DNA of 64,000 bases from Gottfriedia solisilvae (GTDB taxonomy: Bacteria; Bacillota; Bacilli; Bacillales; Bacillaceae_G), in the NCBI RefSeq assembly GCF_002128405.1, contig NZ_NETJ01000002.1, positions 558,001-622,000 on the forward strand, given 5' to 3'. The first letter of the stretch is position 1, and the number at the start of each line of letters is the position of its first letter. The translations under genes and the position numbers were made by a program. The notes beneath the pieces were generated by a model. The model did no database searches. It was given only the letters and a program-made list of their open reading frames with translations, and was not told the origin of the DNA. Positions 31,963 to 39,402 of the stretch are shown piece after piece.

Positions 31963-32703
31963 ATGAAAAATAAAACGGCAAAGTTATACGAAGTTGATTT
32001 ATATAAGCCTATTCAAAATTATTTTATTCAACGGGAATATGAGGTTTATGGGGAGGTCAACCATTGTGATTTGATTGCTGTGAAAGAGAATGAACTTATT
32101 ATTGTTGAATTAAAACTTAATCTAAGTGTGGAACTTCTAATACAAGCGACCAAAAGACAGCGTTTATCGGAAAATGTTTATATAGCTATTCCTAAGCCTA
32201 ATTACAGTCTTTACTCTAAGAAATGGAAAAATATTTGTTATTTAATAAGAAGGCTAGAGTTAGGACTAATAATCGTTTCATTCCTAAAAAGCAAAGGACA
32301 GGTGGAAATAAAAATTACACCATCGCATTTTGATCGTAAAAAAAGTATGCAAATGAATAGGAATGAAAGGAAAAGACTTTTAGATGAAATAAAGGGTAGA
32401 AATGGAGACCATAATATCGGTGGGAGTAACAAAACAAAAATTATGACTGCTTATAAGGAAAGTTGTATTCATATTGCTTGCTGCTTTGAACGTTTTGGCC
32501 CATTATCGCCTAAAGCACTTCGTAATATTGGTACTGGAAAAAAGACATTATCAATCTTAAATAAAAACTATTATGGATGGTTTACTAGGATTAAAAGGGG
32601 AACTTACAGTATTAGCGAATTAGGTAAAAAAGAGGTAAAAGAGTACCCTCAACTTGTACATTATTATTCTGAATTAATAGAGAGCACTTCTGAAATTAAA
32701 TAA
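31963..32703 (+). CDS. DUF2161 / PD-(D/E)XK-like nuclease-fold protein
   Basis: A 246-residue protein. The N-terminal domain YKPIQNYFIQREYEVYGEVN, CDLIAVKENELIIVELKLNL contains the restriction-endonuclease-fold pattern D-x(n)-E-x-K (IVELK), then QATKRQRLSENVYIAIPKP as in DUF2161 proteins. The C-terminal part resembles a winged helix (YYGWFTRIKRGTYSISELGK). GAGGGAG lies 12 nt before the ATG. Nucleic-acid cleavage or repair is inference. Confidence 0.75.
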   Translation: MKNKTAKLYEVDLYKPIQNYFIQREYEVYGEVNHCDLIAVKENELIIVELKLNLSVELLIQATKRQRLSENVYIAIPKPNYSLYSKKWKNICYLIRRLELGLIIVSFLKSKGQVEIKITPSHFDRKKSMQMNRNERKRLLDEIKGRNGDHNIGGSNKTKIMTAYKESCIHIACCFERFGPLSPKALRNIGTGKKTLSILNKNYYGWFTRIKRGTYSISELGKKEVKEYPQLVHYYSELIESTSEIK

Positions 32704-32769
32704 TCAGATTTTGGCTTAAAGTAAGAGAGATCTTTTAAGAAGATACAATATTACTAAATCAATTTATCA

Positions 32770-32860
32770 GACTAACACATGCTTTAGTTGGACATCATGA
32801 GTTGCTACGGCAGCTCTTTTTTATTATTCAAGTAACTGGCAGTTGAGTTTCGTAAGGAAG
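32770..32860 (+). repeat. Dispersed element, copy 32 (complete)
   Basis: Palindrome GACTAACACATGCTTTAGT, terminator GAGTTGCTACGGCAGCTC with T-run, tail GTAACTGGCAGTTGAGTTTC. The same terminator core stands at 62677, outside the array. Confidence 0.85.
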
Positions 32861-32992
32861 ATAAATTATTTTTTTTATTTTGGAAAAAATACCTACAATG
32901 AAAGTAGTTGCAACTTTTGCTAGGATATTTTGAATTAAATTATTAGTTTCACTATATTAAATCAAATTGAAAAATATGGAGGCTATACTTAT

Positions 32993-33322
32993 ATGCAACA
33001 GAATTTATTACATGATGAATTAGTGTTCACAGTCGTTAAAAATAAGGCAAAGATTGATGATACTTTGCATAAGGATCATATGGAAATTTGTTTTTCAAGA
33101 AACAAAGTGGGCAAGGGAACCGATTGGGTAGCGAAGTTTATAAAACCAAGTTTAGAAGAAGATACAATTGTAAAAGTTTATGATGATCATTTCAAACTAC
33201 TAGCCAAAGAACCATTAAAAGAAGGAATAGTCGGCTCATATTATAAAAAGATGTCTATCGAACAATTAAGAGAATTATTAATTGAATACGGGTATCAAGA
33301 AATAGAACCAATTATCTACTAA
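32993..33322 (+). CDS. Hypothetical protein (109 aa)
   Basis: GGAGG precedes the ATG of a soluble 109-residue protein (LHDELVFTVVKNKAKIDDTL, WVAKFIKPSLEEDTIVKVYD, IEQLRELLIEYGYQEIEP). The C-terminal helix-turn resembles small substrate-binding or DUF domains, but no family is recognised. No repeat separates it from the broken membrane-protein gene that follows. Confidence 0.55.
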   Translation: MQQNLLHDELVFTVVKNKAKIDDTLHKDHMEICFSRNKVGKGTDWVAKFIKPSLEEDTIVKVYDDHFKLLAKEPLKEGIVGSYYKKMSIEQLRELLIEYGYQEIEPIIY

Positions 33323-33323
33323 T

Positions 33324-33573
33324 TAAACAAAGCGTATTTCAACCTTTTTATTGGTGGAGTAGGAATTTTATCAGCATTCATTTGTGTGGAATGACACTTA
33401 TTACAGCAGCAGTTTACTCATTATATGTAGCTAAACCATACGGTGCAGACTATTACTGGCGTTTAGGTCCTTTCGGTTCGGTTTTATTTACTATTGGGCT
33501 CATTCCACTGGTTATTAGTTTGATATTCTTTTTTATTGGTATTAATTACATAAAGATAGGTATTAATGAGTAA
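33324..33573 (+). pseudogene. Truncated, frameshifted small membrane protein
   Basis: LNKAYFNLFIGGVGILSAFI is read in one frame and stops at 33393. CGMTLITAAVYSLYVAKPYG and a second TM segment (VLFTIGLIPLVISLIFFFIG) continue in another frame to 33573. There is no ribosome site or start, and the 5' end runs straight out of the preceding stop codon. Likely the remains of a gene whose start and leading repeat were deleted. Confidence 0.5.
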
Positions 33574-33610
33574 TTTTGTTCAACTAACGCATACGTTAGT
33601 TGAACAAAAT
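33573..33610 (+). repeat. Dispersed palindrome, copy 33 (38-bp, 17-bp perfect stem)
   Basis: The longest perfect copy: left arm ATTTTGTTCAACTAACG, centre CATA, right arm fully complementary. It shows the GTTCAAC / GTTGAAC outer pair in full and can act as a terminator through its own T-run on the minus strand. Confidence 0.9.
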
Positions 33611-33644
33611 TATAAGTCGACATTGTGATATTTTTAGACAATAT

Positions 33645-33715
33645 AAACTGTACCTCCAATTGTAAGACACAACTTACAATTGAAGGTGCAGTTTTTTCAT
33701 GGCTAAGTTTACATT
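33645..33715 (+). repeat. 71-bp hairpin repeat, copy B (also at 29651-29720)
   Basis: AAACTGTACCTCCAATTGTA pairs with TACAATTGAAGGTGCAGTTT and is followed by TTTTTTCATGG and AAGTTTACATT, the same architecture and distal flank as copy A. Confidence 0.75.
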
Positions 33716-33856
33716 GAATCTTCAGTTCATCTTTAAATTTGTGCTAAACAAAAAAGAACCACTGGGAAAGCTTAGGCGATTATACACTTCAAAACGATGT
33801 TTGAATATGATGGGTATAAATGAAAATTAATACTAGATGTTGAAAAGAGGTATATT

Positions 33857-34699
33857 ATGAATCATTTTTTAGAGATGCCCAGTCAACAAAGTGACAAAGG
33901 GCCGTCTGACAGTATTGTAAGAATGATTAATCAACGGATGAATGAAGATCCAACAGTAAATGCATATCGATCTATTTATGAGTTTGAACATATGTTGCGA
34001 AATAATATTATTTTAAGTGCAAGAGCTATGTATCAAAGTAGAGTGAGGTTTGAAGTATTTGCAAGATCTCGATGTAATCCAAGGTACTGGCATTTAATGA
34101 GAAACGGAGGATTCCTATTGAGGGAAGGTGTAAGACCTTCTGATGCGATTAAAGATATTTACTTTAACAGTCCATATTATGCGTTTGAATGTGCAACCGG
34201 AATGGTCATTATCATTTACAATGCGGTCCTAAATCTTATCGGCGAATACTTATTTAATCAAATCTTTCAAAACATTTATTTATACGGCTGGCATGCTGAT
34301 CCTGACCTCGGTATAAATTCACATTATGAGCGTTTTCTTCCAGGTGATATCGTATATTTTAATAATCCGGATTTTAATCCGTTAACCCCTGAGTGGAGAG
34401 GAGAAAATGCGGTTGTTTTAGGTGATGGTACTTATTTTGGACATGGTTTAGGAATATTAACAGCTGATCAAATAATTTATGTCCTAAATAAAATGAGAAG
34501 GCCAAGAGCATATCGGTCAGCCTACCTGACTAATTTAGTAACAAGACCGAATTTTAATCATTTGGCTGAATTAGCGAATTGGCAACGTGACTATTCAGTT
34601 AATAAAAATAAGAGTATAGTTGCCCATTATAACGAAAGTTCGATTTCATTTGACCATTATAAGTACTTGTTAAATTGTAATAAAAGTATCAGGTTTTGA
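33857..34699 (+). CDS. tgl: Protein-glutamine gamma-glutamyltransferase Tgl (spore-coat transglutaminase)
   Basis: Recognised by YYAFECATGMVIIIYNAVL and WRGENAVVLGDGTYFGHGLG. Catalytic residues fit C112, E183 and H196, the same spacing (71 and 13) as Cys116, Glu187 and His200 of the B. subtilis enzyme. It crosslinks spore-coat proteins through glutamine-lysine bonds in late sporulation. At 280 residues it has about 30 extra N-terminal residues and a longer C-terminus than the 245-residue B. subtilis protein. GAGGTATATT precedes the ATG. It sits between two repeats as a cassette, unusual for a sporulation gene. Confidence 0.9.
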   Translation: MNHFLEMPSQQSDKGPSDSIVRMINQRMNEDPTVNAYRSIYEFEHMLRNNIILSARAMYQSRVRFEVFARSRCNPRYWHLMRNGGFLLREGVRPSDAIKDIYFNSPYYAFECATGMVIIIYNAVLNLIGEYLFNQIFQNIYLYGWHADPDLGINSHYERFLPGDIVYFNNPDFNPLTPEWRGENAVVLGDGTYFGHGLGILTADQIIYVLNKMRRPRAYRSAYLTNLVTRPNFNHLAELANWQRDYSVNKNKSIVAHYNESSISFDHYKYLLNCNKSIRF

Positions 34700-34777
34700 A
34701 AGAAACCAGTAAACATTTAAAATATATAAATATCATTTATCCATATGTATAGATAACTACTATAAATATAAATAAAT

Positions 34778-34924
34778 ATCTTAAATAACTAACGCTTAGC
34801 TTTAGTTATTTAAGATAACGGGTCGCAATTTTGGATCTGACCAATCAGGATTGCCTTGAATATCACGAGGTGCATCTGCAGCTCTATTTCTTATACAATT
34901 TTTTGCCAATTTAGTGGTAGAAGG
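34778..34924 (+). repeat. Dispersed element, copy 34 (extended palindrome, spaced tail)
   Basis: ATCTTAAATAACTAA pairs perfectly with TTAGTTATTTAAGAT (34778-34816) around a CTTAG-type centre. About 50 bp of extra sequence precedes a terminator-like stem (GAGGTGCA / TGCAGCTC) and a tail remnant (GCCAATTTAGTGGTAGAAGG). Confidence 0.75.
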
Positions 34925-34993
34925 AATTAGTGCCTCTTGTATAGAAATATTGTACAAATCATTTTTTAGTAATATTTAAAGGAGAGTGGCTAT

Positions 34994-35575
34994 TTGGAAA
35001 TAGATAAAATATTTAGCGATTTTCCTATATTAGAAACAGAAAGACTAAAACTAAGGAAGATAACTTTAGAAGATGTAGAAGATATGTATTCATACTGTTC
35101 TAATGTGGAAGTGCCCAAGTACTCTTCTTGGAATCCTCACAATTCTTTATCGGAAACAAAGGATTCTATTGAACGGATAATAAGCCATTGGGAAAACAAG
35201 AAATTAGTTCATTGGGGTATCGAATATAAAGAAAACGGAAAATTTATTGGAACGATTGAATTTGTCACATGGGAAACACAACATAAAGTTGCTGAAATCG
35301 GATATTGTCTTTCTCAGGATTATTGGGGAATGGGTATCGCGCCAGAAGCCGCAAAGGAAGTTATTAAATTTGGCTTTAACAATATGGACTTAGTTCGTAT
35401 TCAAGCAAGATGCTATTTAGAAAATATTGGTTCAGCACGAGTAATGGAAAAGGCAGAAATGTCTTTTGAAGGGATTATTAGAAAAGGGCTGTTCGCGAAA
35501 GGGAAACATCAAGATTTAAAAATGTATTCAATACTAAAAGAAGAACATCTCTCATCAATTAAAAATAGAAAATAA
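34994..35575 (+). CDS. GNAT acetyltransferase, RimJ/RimL type
   Basis: A 193-residue GNAT: ETERLKLRKITLEDVEDMYS at the N-terminus, acetyl-CoA loop QDYWGMGIAPEAAKEVIKFG, and RIQARCYLENIGSARVMEKA, the standard RimJ/RimL series. GGAGAG precedes the TTG start. Stand-alone unit, repeat 39 bp after the stop. Confidence 0.9.
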   Translation: MEIDKIFSDFPILETERLKLRKITLEDVEDMYSYCSNVEVPKYSSWNPHNSLSETKDSIERIISHWENKKLVHWGIEYKENGKFIGTIEFVTWETQHKVAEIGYCLSQDYWGMGIAPEAAKEVIKFGFNNMDLVRIQARCYLENIGSARVMEKAEMSFEGIIRKGLFAKGKHQDLKMYSILKEEHLSSIKNRK

Positions 35576-35613
35576 ATAACAATAAGACGTTTAATCTGAT
35601 TCCAGTCCTTATA

Positions 35614-35709
35614 CAACTAAGGCTCAGCTTTAGTTCAACAATATGATCGACTGTTTTATTCGATTTTTTTACTGTGCTAAATGCCAGTTTAGTTAAATAA
35701 CAAAAAGGA
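35614..35709 (+). repeat. Dispersed element, copy 35 (complete, CTCAG centre)
   Basis: CAACTAAGGCTCAGCTTTAG palindrome, terminator ATCGACTGTTTTATTCGAT with T-run, tail CTAAATGCCAGTTTAGTTAA. Confidence 0.85.
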
Positions 35710-35755
35710 ACATTAGCGGGATTTTTTGTCATTGATACCACAAGGGGCGAGGAAA

Positions 35756-36208
35756 TTGACCAAGAAAAACAATTTTATACAGAACCTAATATTTATTCTT
35801 TGTATCATTGTAATGATTGGTACAATATATTATTTTCGCCCTATAAATGCAAATAACGTATTTCCTGAATTGAAAAATGTAGAAAAGATAGCTTTCATTG
35901 TGCGGTTTGATGAAAAGAAAGATGCTGAGTTTAAAAATATTGAAATTAAAGAAAAAGAAGTAGATTATTTCATAAATTTATTAGAGATGAGCAAGTATCG
36001 AAGAGTATTTGGTGAGACAAATATACAAAGTCAAACAAGTGCGTTTGATATTGCAATAGCTCATAATTCGAGCAATTATTCAATTGTTATTAATAATAAA
36101 GGATATGTAGTTGTTAATGAAATGAATAGTAAGAAAAAATATAAAATTTTAAGCTCCAAAAATGACACTTTGATAAAGTTAATTAATGAGATGCTTAATG
36201 GCAAATAG
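35756..36208 (+). CDS. Single-TM extracytoplasmic protein, unknown
   Basis: A 150-residue protein: short basic N-terminus, one TM helix (NLIFILCIIVMIGTIYYF) and an extracytoplasmic mixed alpha/beta domain (AFIVRFDEKKDAEFKNIEIK, SQTSAFDIAIAHNSSNYSIV). AAGGGGCGAGG precedes the TTG at 35756; the longer frame from 35726 lacks a site. No family recognised. Confidence 0.55.
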   Translation: MTKKNNFIQNLIFILCIIVMIGTIYYFRPINANNVFPELKNVEKIAFIVRFDEKKDAEFKNIEIKEKEVDYFINLLEMSKYRRVFGETNIQSQTSAFDIAIAHNSSNYSIVINNKGYVVVNEMNSKKKYKILSSKNDTLIKLINEMLNGK

Positions 36209-36227
36209 CGATAAAAGAAATCTTATT

Positions 36228-36250
36228 CAACTAACGCTCAGCTTTAGTAT
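36228..36250 (+). repeat. Dispersed palindrome, copy 36 (CTCAG centre)
   Basis: CAACTAACGCTCAGCTTTAG, 20 bp after the stop. Terminator eroded: GGAATTTCAGTTCC / ATTAGTTAAA region. Confidence 0.75.
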
Positions 36251-36320
36251 AAGAGCAAATGCAGTGGAATTTCAGTTCCTATTAGTTAAAATTCTTTTAG
36301 AAATTAATAATGTATTAATT

Positions 36321-36354
36321 TGATTTAAGAATAAGGTTGTATCGAGCTACTAAT
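36321..36354 (+). repeat. Approximately 33-bp repeat shared with 5653-5687
   Basis: GATTTAAGAATAAG followed by TGTATCGAGCTACTAAT, as at 5653; lies 45 bp before the GrpB gene. Confidence 0.7.
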
Positions 36355-36399
36355 CATGCTTTTGTTCATTTGCATCAATAAAAATTTGGGGATGATTTA

Positions 36400-36927
36400 T
36401 TGAGAAAAACAAACATAGTTCCATGGACAGCAGAATGGGAAATCTCATACCAAAATGAAGCCGAGATCCTAAGAGATATACTTAATGATGAATTAATTGA
36501 TATTTACCATATAGGGAGTACATCAGTTAAATCGATCGGCTTCGCGAAACCAATTATAGATATTTTAATAGTAGTAAATAATATTGAATTAATTGATCAG
36601 TATAACGTTAAATTGGGGTTACTTGGGTATGAACCACGTGGAGAGAATGGTATATCTGGTAGAAGATATTTTCCAAAAGGTAAAGAAAATAGAACGCATC
36701 ATGTACATATCTTCCAAGTTGGAAATGAAAATATTAAGACTCACTTAGATTTTAAAGCGTATTTGATTGAACACCCTTCAGTTGCTAAAAGTTATGGGGA
36801 TTTAAAAATAAAATTAGCAGTACAGTTCCCTGATAACACCAAAGAATATCAATTAGGTAAAGAACAATTCGTAAATGAGTTAGTAAGAAAAGTTAAAAAT
36901 TGGAGTTCTAAGCGAACTTCTTATTAA
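36400..36927 (+). CDS. GrpB family protein (UPF0157)
   Basis: A 175-residue protein with the GrpB hallmark YHIGSTSVKSIGFAKPIIDI and RTHHVHIFQVGNENIKTHLD, a nucleotidyltransferase-like fold of unconfirmed activity. GGGGATG precedes the TTG start. The stop codon TAA abuts the palindrome of copy 37. Confidence 0.9.
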   Translation: MRKTNIVPWTAEWEISYQNEAEILRDILNDELIDIYHIGSTSVKSIGFAKPIIDILIVVNNIELIDQYNVKLGLLGYEPRGENGISGRRYFPKGKENRTHHVHIFQVGNENIKTHLDFKAYLIEHPSVAKSYGDLKIKLAVQFPDNTKEYQLGKEQFVNELVRKVKNWSSKRTSY

Positions 36928-36985
36928 ACTAACGAGAGCGTTAGTTTAGCAACATGAGCTGCTTATTTGCAGCTTTTTTTTATGA
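36926..36985 (+). repeat. Dispersed element, copy 37
   Basis: AAACTAACG-AGAG-CGTTAGTTT palindrome overlapping the GrpB stop by 2 bases; terminator GAGCTGCTTATTTGCAGCT with T-run. Confidence 0.85.
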
Positions 36986-37084
36986 AGTGATTTATATCAG
37001 ATGTTGTTTTTTAGATAAATATAATTTAATAATAAAATTTTCTGATACAATATCTGTAAATTGGTTTAATATGAGGTGCGGTAT

Positions 37085-37492
37085 TTGACTACTAAAATAA
37101 TAGAAAATAAACAGAAATGGCAAAATAAAAGACTTAAAACAGTAAAAATAATTCTTTTAGGCAGTCTATTATTTGTCGGTCTCTTAGGATATGGAGTATA
37201 CTGGGCGTTTTTTGATATGAATAGATTGCCAAAAGGAGATTACCTTACAGAGGAAACATCTCCAAACGGGGTCTATACTCTAAAAGCATACACAAATAGT
37301 GGAGGAGCAACGACTTCATATACCATACGTGGAGAATTAGTATTTAACAAACGAAATAATAAAACTAAAAATATATATTGGAATTATCATGAGAACACTG
37401 CGGATATCAATTGGATAGATAATGATACAGTAGTTATTAACGGACATACCTTAAATGTTCCTAATGATAAATTTGACTTCAGAAATAATTAA
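37085..37492 (+). CDS. DUF5412 membrane-anchored protein
   Basis: A 135-residue protein with one TM helix (ILLGSLLFVGLLGYGVYWAF) and an extracytoplasmic domain (LTEETSPNGVYTLKAYTNSG, TSYTIRGELVFN, NIYWNYHENTADINWIDNDT, VVINGHTLNV) characteristic of DUF5412. TGAGGTG fits the TTG at 37085. Function unknown. Confidence 0.75.
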   Translation: MTTKIIENKQKWQNKRLKTVKIILLGSLLFVGLLGYGVYWAFFDMNRLPKGDYLTEETSPNGVYTLKAYTNSGGATTSYTIRGELVFNKRNNKTKNIYWNYHENTADINWIDNDTVVINGHTLNVPNDKFDFRNN

Positions 37493-37531
37493 TTAATAGA
37501 TAAAATAGTAATGTATGTAATTTTCCTAATG

Positions 37532-37609
37532 TAACTAACGCTCAGCAATAGTAGAACCTGATTGTTTAAACAACTCCTTGCTACTTATCTGGCGGGAAAG
37601 TTTAATAAG
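37532..37609 (+). repeat. Dispersed element, copy 38 (CTCAG centre, partly decayed)
   Basis: TAACTAACGCTCAGCAATAG then, 30 bp later, a tail-like CTGGCGGGAAAGTTTAATAA. Confidence 0.65.
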
Positions 37610-37655
37610 AAATTCATTAGATAAAATGATATTTTTACAAGTTAGGAGTGAAGTA

Positions 37656-38285
37656 ATGTCTGAATATCGTGTAGTAGAATTAGAAAAATGGGAGAGAAAA
37701 GAATATTATAATTATTACTTTCCAGTAAATGTTACTCATGAAATGACAACGAAAATAGATGTAACTAATGCCGTTGAATATTGCCAAAAAAATAATTATA
37801 GCTTCTATGCCTATATGATTTTTAATATTACGAAATCTATTAACTCTATCGAAAATTACCGTTATGATCTTATTGAAGATGAGTTAGTATGTTGGGATTA
37901 CCTAGTTCCGGCATTTACTATTTTTGATAAAGAAAAAGAAAAATTTCAATGTATTTGGTTAGATAAATTTGAAAGTATGGATGAATTTCAAGCTGCTTAT
38001 AAAACAGAAGTTGGAAATTACGTGGGCTCGGATAAAATGTTTCCTAAAGATAAACAACCTTTAAACACCTTTGATATATCTGCTATCCCTTGGGTGAGTT
38101 TTGATAATTTTTCTTTAAATATCGCTAATTCTTCTTGTTATTTGAAACCAATATTAACTATTGGAAAGTATACTGAACAGAACGGGAGATTATCTATACC
38201 TATTTCTATTAAATCTCACCATGCTACAGTAGATGGATTCCATGTAGCAAAATTTTTTGAAAATCTAACAAAAAATATTGATTAA
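37656..38285 (+). CDS. CAT-family acetyltransferase (chloramphenicol acetyltransferase-like)
   Basis: A 209-residue protein with the type-A CAT pattern: ELEKWERKEYYNYYF at the N-terminus, YAYMIFNITKSINSIENYRY, and the catalytic HHATVDGFHVAKFF (HHxxxDG) near the C-terminus. TAGGAG sets the ATG at 37656. Whether it acetylates chloramphenicol or another small molecule cannot be told; many Bacillus homologues show weak or no resistance. Confidence 0.85.
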   Translation: MSEYRVVELEKWERKEYYNYYFPVNVTHEMTTKIDVTNAVEYCQKNNYSFYAYMIFNITKSINSIENYRYDLIEDELVCWDYLVPAFTIFDKEKEKFQCIWLDKFESMDEFQAAYKTEVGNYVGSDKMFPKDKQPLNTFDISAIPWVSFDNFSLNIANSSCYLKPILTIGKYTEQNGRLSIPISIKSHHATVDGFHVAKFFENLTKNID

Positions 38286-38347
38286 GTATTGGTTATTGAT
38301 TCAAATGTTGTTTTTTTTGATTTTCTAAATTTCTAAACAACCTAATT

Positions 38348-38436
38348 CAATTAATGCATGCGTTAAGTCAATAAGAACACGAGTCGCAAATGCGGCTTTT
38401 TTTATTGGACTAACATGCGGTTTAATTTAATTAGAA
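38348..38436 (+). repeat. Dispersed element, copy 39 (complete)
   Basis: CAATTAATGCATGCGTTAAG palindrome, terminator AGTCGCAAATGCGGCT (as in copy 22) with T-run, tail GACTAACATGCGGTTTAATT. Confidence 0.85.
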
Positions 38437-38594
38437 ATTAGTTGAATTATCATAAATTAAGCCAAAAATATGGTGGAAATTTTCATGAAATGAGAGAAGA
38501 GAAAATTCCCCCAATTTACTGAAAATTGAAAAATAGGTACACTTAGAACATAGAATTCTATAAGAATAAAATTGCAAAAGGTGAAGGTGATTGT

Positions 38595-39194
38595 ATGATT
38601 AACTACAAAGGGGCACCAATGATTGAAACAAAAAGACTTATTTTAAGGAAAATGGAAATGAATGATGCAAATAGAATGTTTGACTTCATATTCTCAGATC
38701 ATCGCGTAATGGATAATTTAATCAAAGGACCACATAAAACCATTTCCGAAACAATCAATCGACTGACTGAAATTACTAAACAATATGAAAGCGATAAGTT
38801 TTGTTATTGGGGAATAGTCCTAAAGGAAAGTGGTGAATTAATCGGAACGATTGACCTTTATAATATCAATGAAGATACCGAAAATTGTGAGGTTGGATAC
38901 GACATAGGCTTTAATTGGTGGAATCAGGGTTATGGAACAGAAGCATTGCAGGCAGTTGTTGAATTTGCATTCCGCTTTATGAATATTCATAAGATATCGG
39001 CAACACACGGTATCGATAACCCTGCATCAGGTAAAATCATGTTAAAAGTAGGGATGAAACGCGAAGGCATTATTAGACATATGATTCGAAAAAATAATCA
39101 ATACAAGGATTGTGGAATCTACGGCATTCTTCAACAGGAGTATTTACAAATGAATTTGCCTAATCAAAGACCAATATTAAATAAAATAGATTAA
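38595..39194 (+). CDS. GNAT acetyltransferase, RimJ/RimL type
   Basis: A 199-residue GNAT: ETKRLILRKMEMNDANRMFD, acetyl-CoA loop FNWWNQGYGTEALQAVVEFA, and HKISATHGIDNPASGKIMLK. AAGGTGAAGGTGA precedes the ATG. Last gene of the array; its repeat (copy 40) begins 69 bp after the stop. Confidence 0.9.
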   Translation: MINYKGAPMIETKRLILRKMEMNDANRMFDFIFSDHRVMDNLIKGPHKTISETINRLTEITKQYESDKFCYWGIVLKESGELIGTIDLYNINEDTENCEVGYDIGFNWWNQGYGTEALQAVVEFAFRFMNIHKISATHGIDNPASGKIMLKVGMKREGIIRHMIRKNNQYKDCGIYGILQQEYLQMNLPNQRPILNKID

Positions 39195-39262
39195 ACGTCT
39201 TTTCCACGAAATTTTCGTTTCCGATTATTAGCAACTTAAATATCTATTGATGTATTGTTATT

Positions 39263-39345
39263 GAACTAACGCATGCGTTAGTTGAAGTGCATGAATGCTG
39301 CTTTGGCGGTCGTTTTATTAATGCTATCCAGTTTAATGTAAAGGT
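39263..39345 (+). repeat. Dispersed element, copy 40 (right end of array)
   Basis: GAACTAACGCATGCGTTAGT palindrome, imperfect terminator with GTTTTATTA, tail TGCTATCCAGTTTAATGTAA. No further copy was found to the end of the window. Confidence 0.85.
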
Positions 39346-39372
39346 GAAATTATCGAAATATGTATATACAAG

Positions 39373-39402
39373 AAATGACCACTTCTAGTGGTCATTTTTA
39401 TT
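39373..39402 (+). terminator. Terminator overlapping the end of the minus-strand gene
   Basis: AAATGACCACT / AGTGGTCATTT with 3-nt loop and T-run on the plus strand; it overlaps the last codons of the gene at 39385. Confidence 0.8.

Larger units (their letters stand above)
3291..39320 (+). mobile_element. Integron-like gene-cassette array (about 40 repeat-delimited units, no recombinase seen)
   Basis: About forty copies of a palindromic element separate single genes or short operons across 36 kb, with none found in the 3.2 kb before or the 24.7 kb after. Most copies start 0-80 nt after a stop codon. At least 14 copies carry the same asymmetric tail and all are in the plus orientation, as are most genes. 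Cargo is accessory and unrelated between units, with many decayed units. This matches the logic of an integron cassette array or CALIN, but no integrase lies in the window and the repeat is not a canonical attC, so recombination is an inference. Confidence 0.5.

Noticed and set aside
3291-39286. Repeats considered as a CRISPR array
   Set aside because: Spacers are whole genes of very different length, repeats are imperfect palindromes and no cas genes are present.
3291-39286. Search for an integrase, transposase or resolvase within the window
   Set aside because: No protein with tyrosine-recombinase (R-H-R-Y), serine-recombinase, DDE or HUH motifs was recognised in the translated frames, so no recombinase is annotated.
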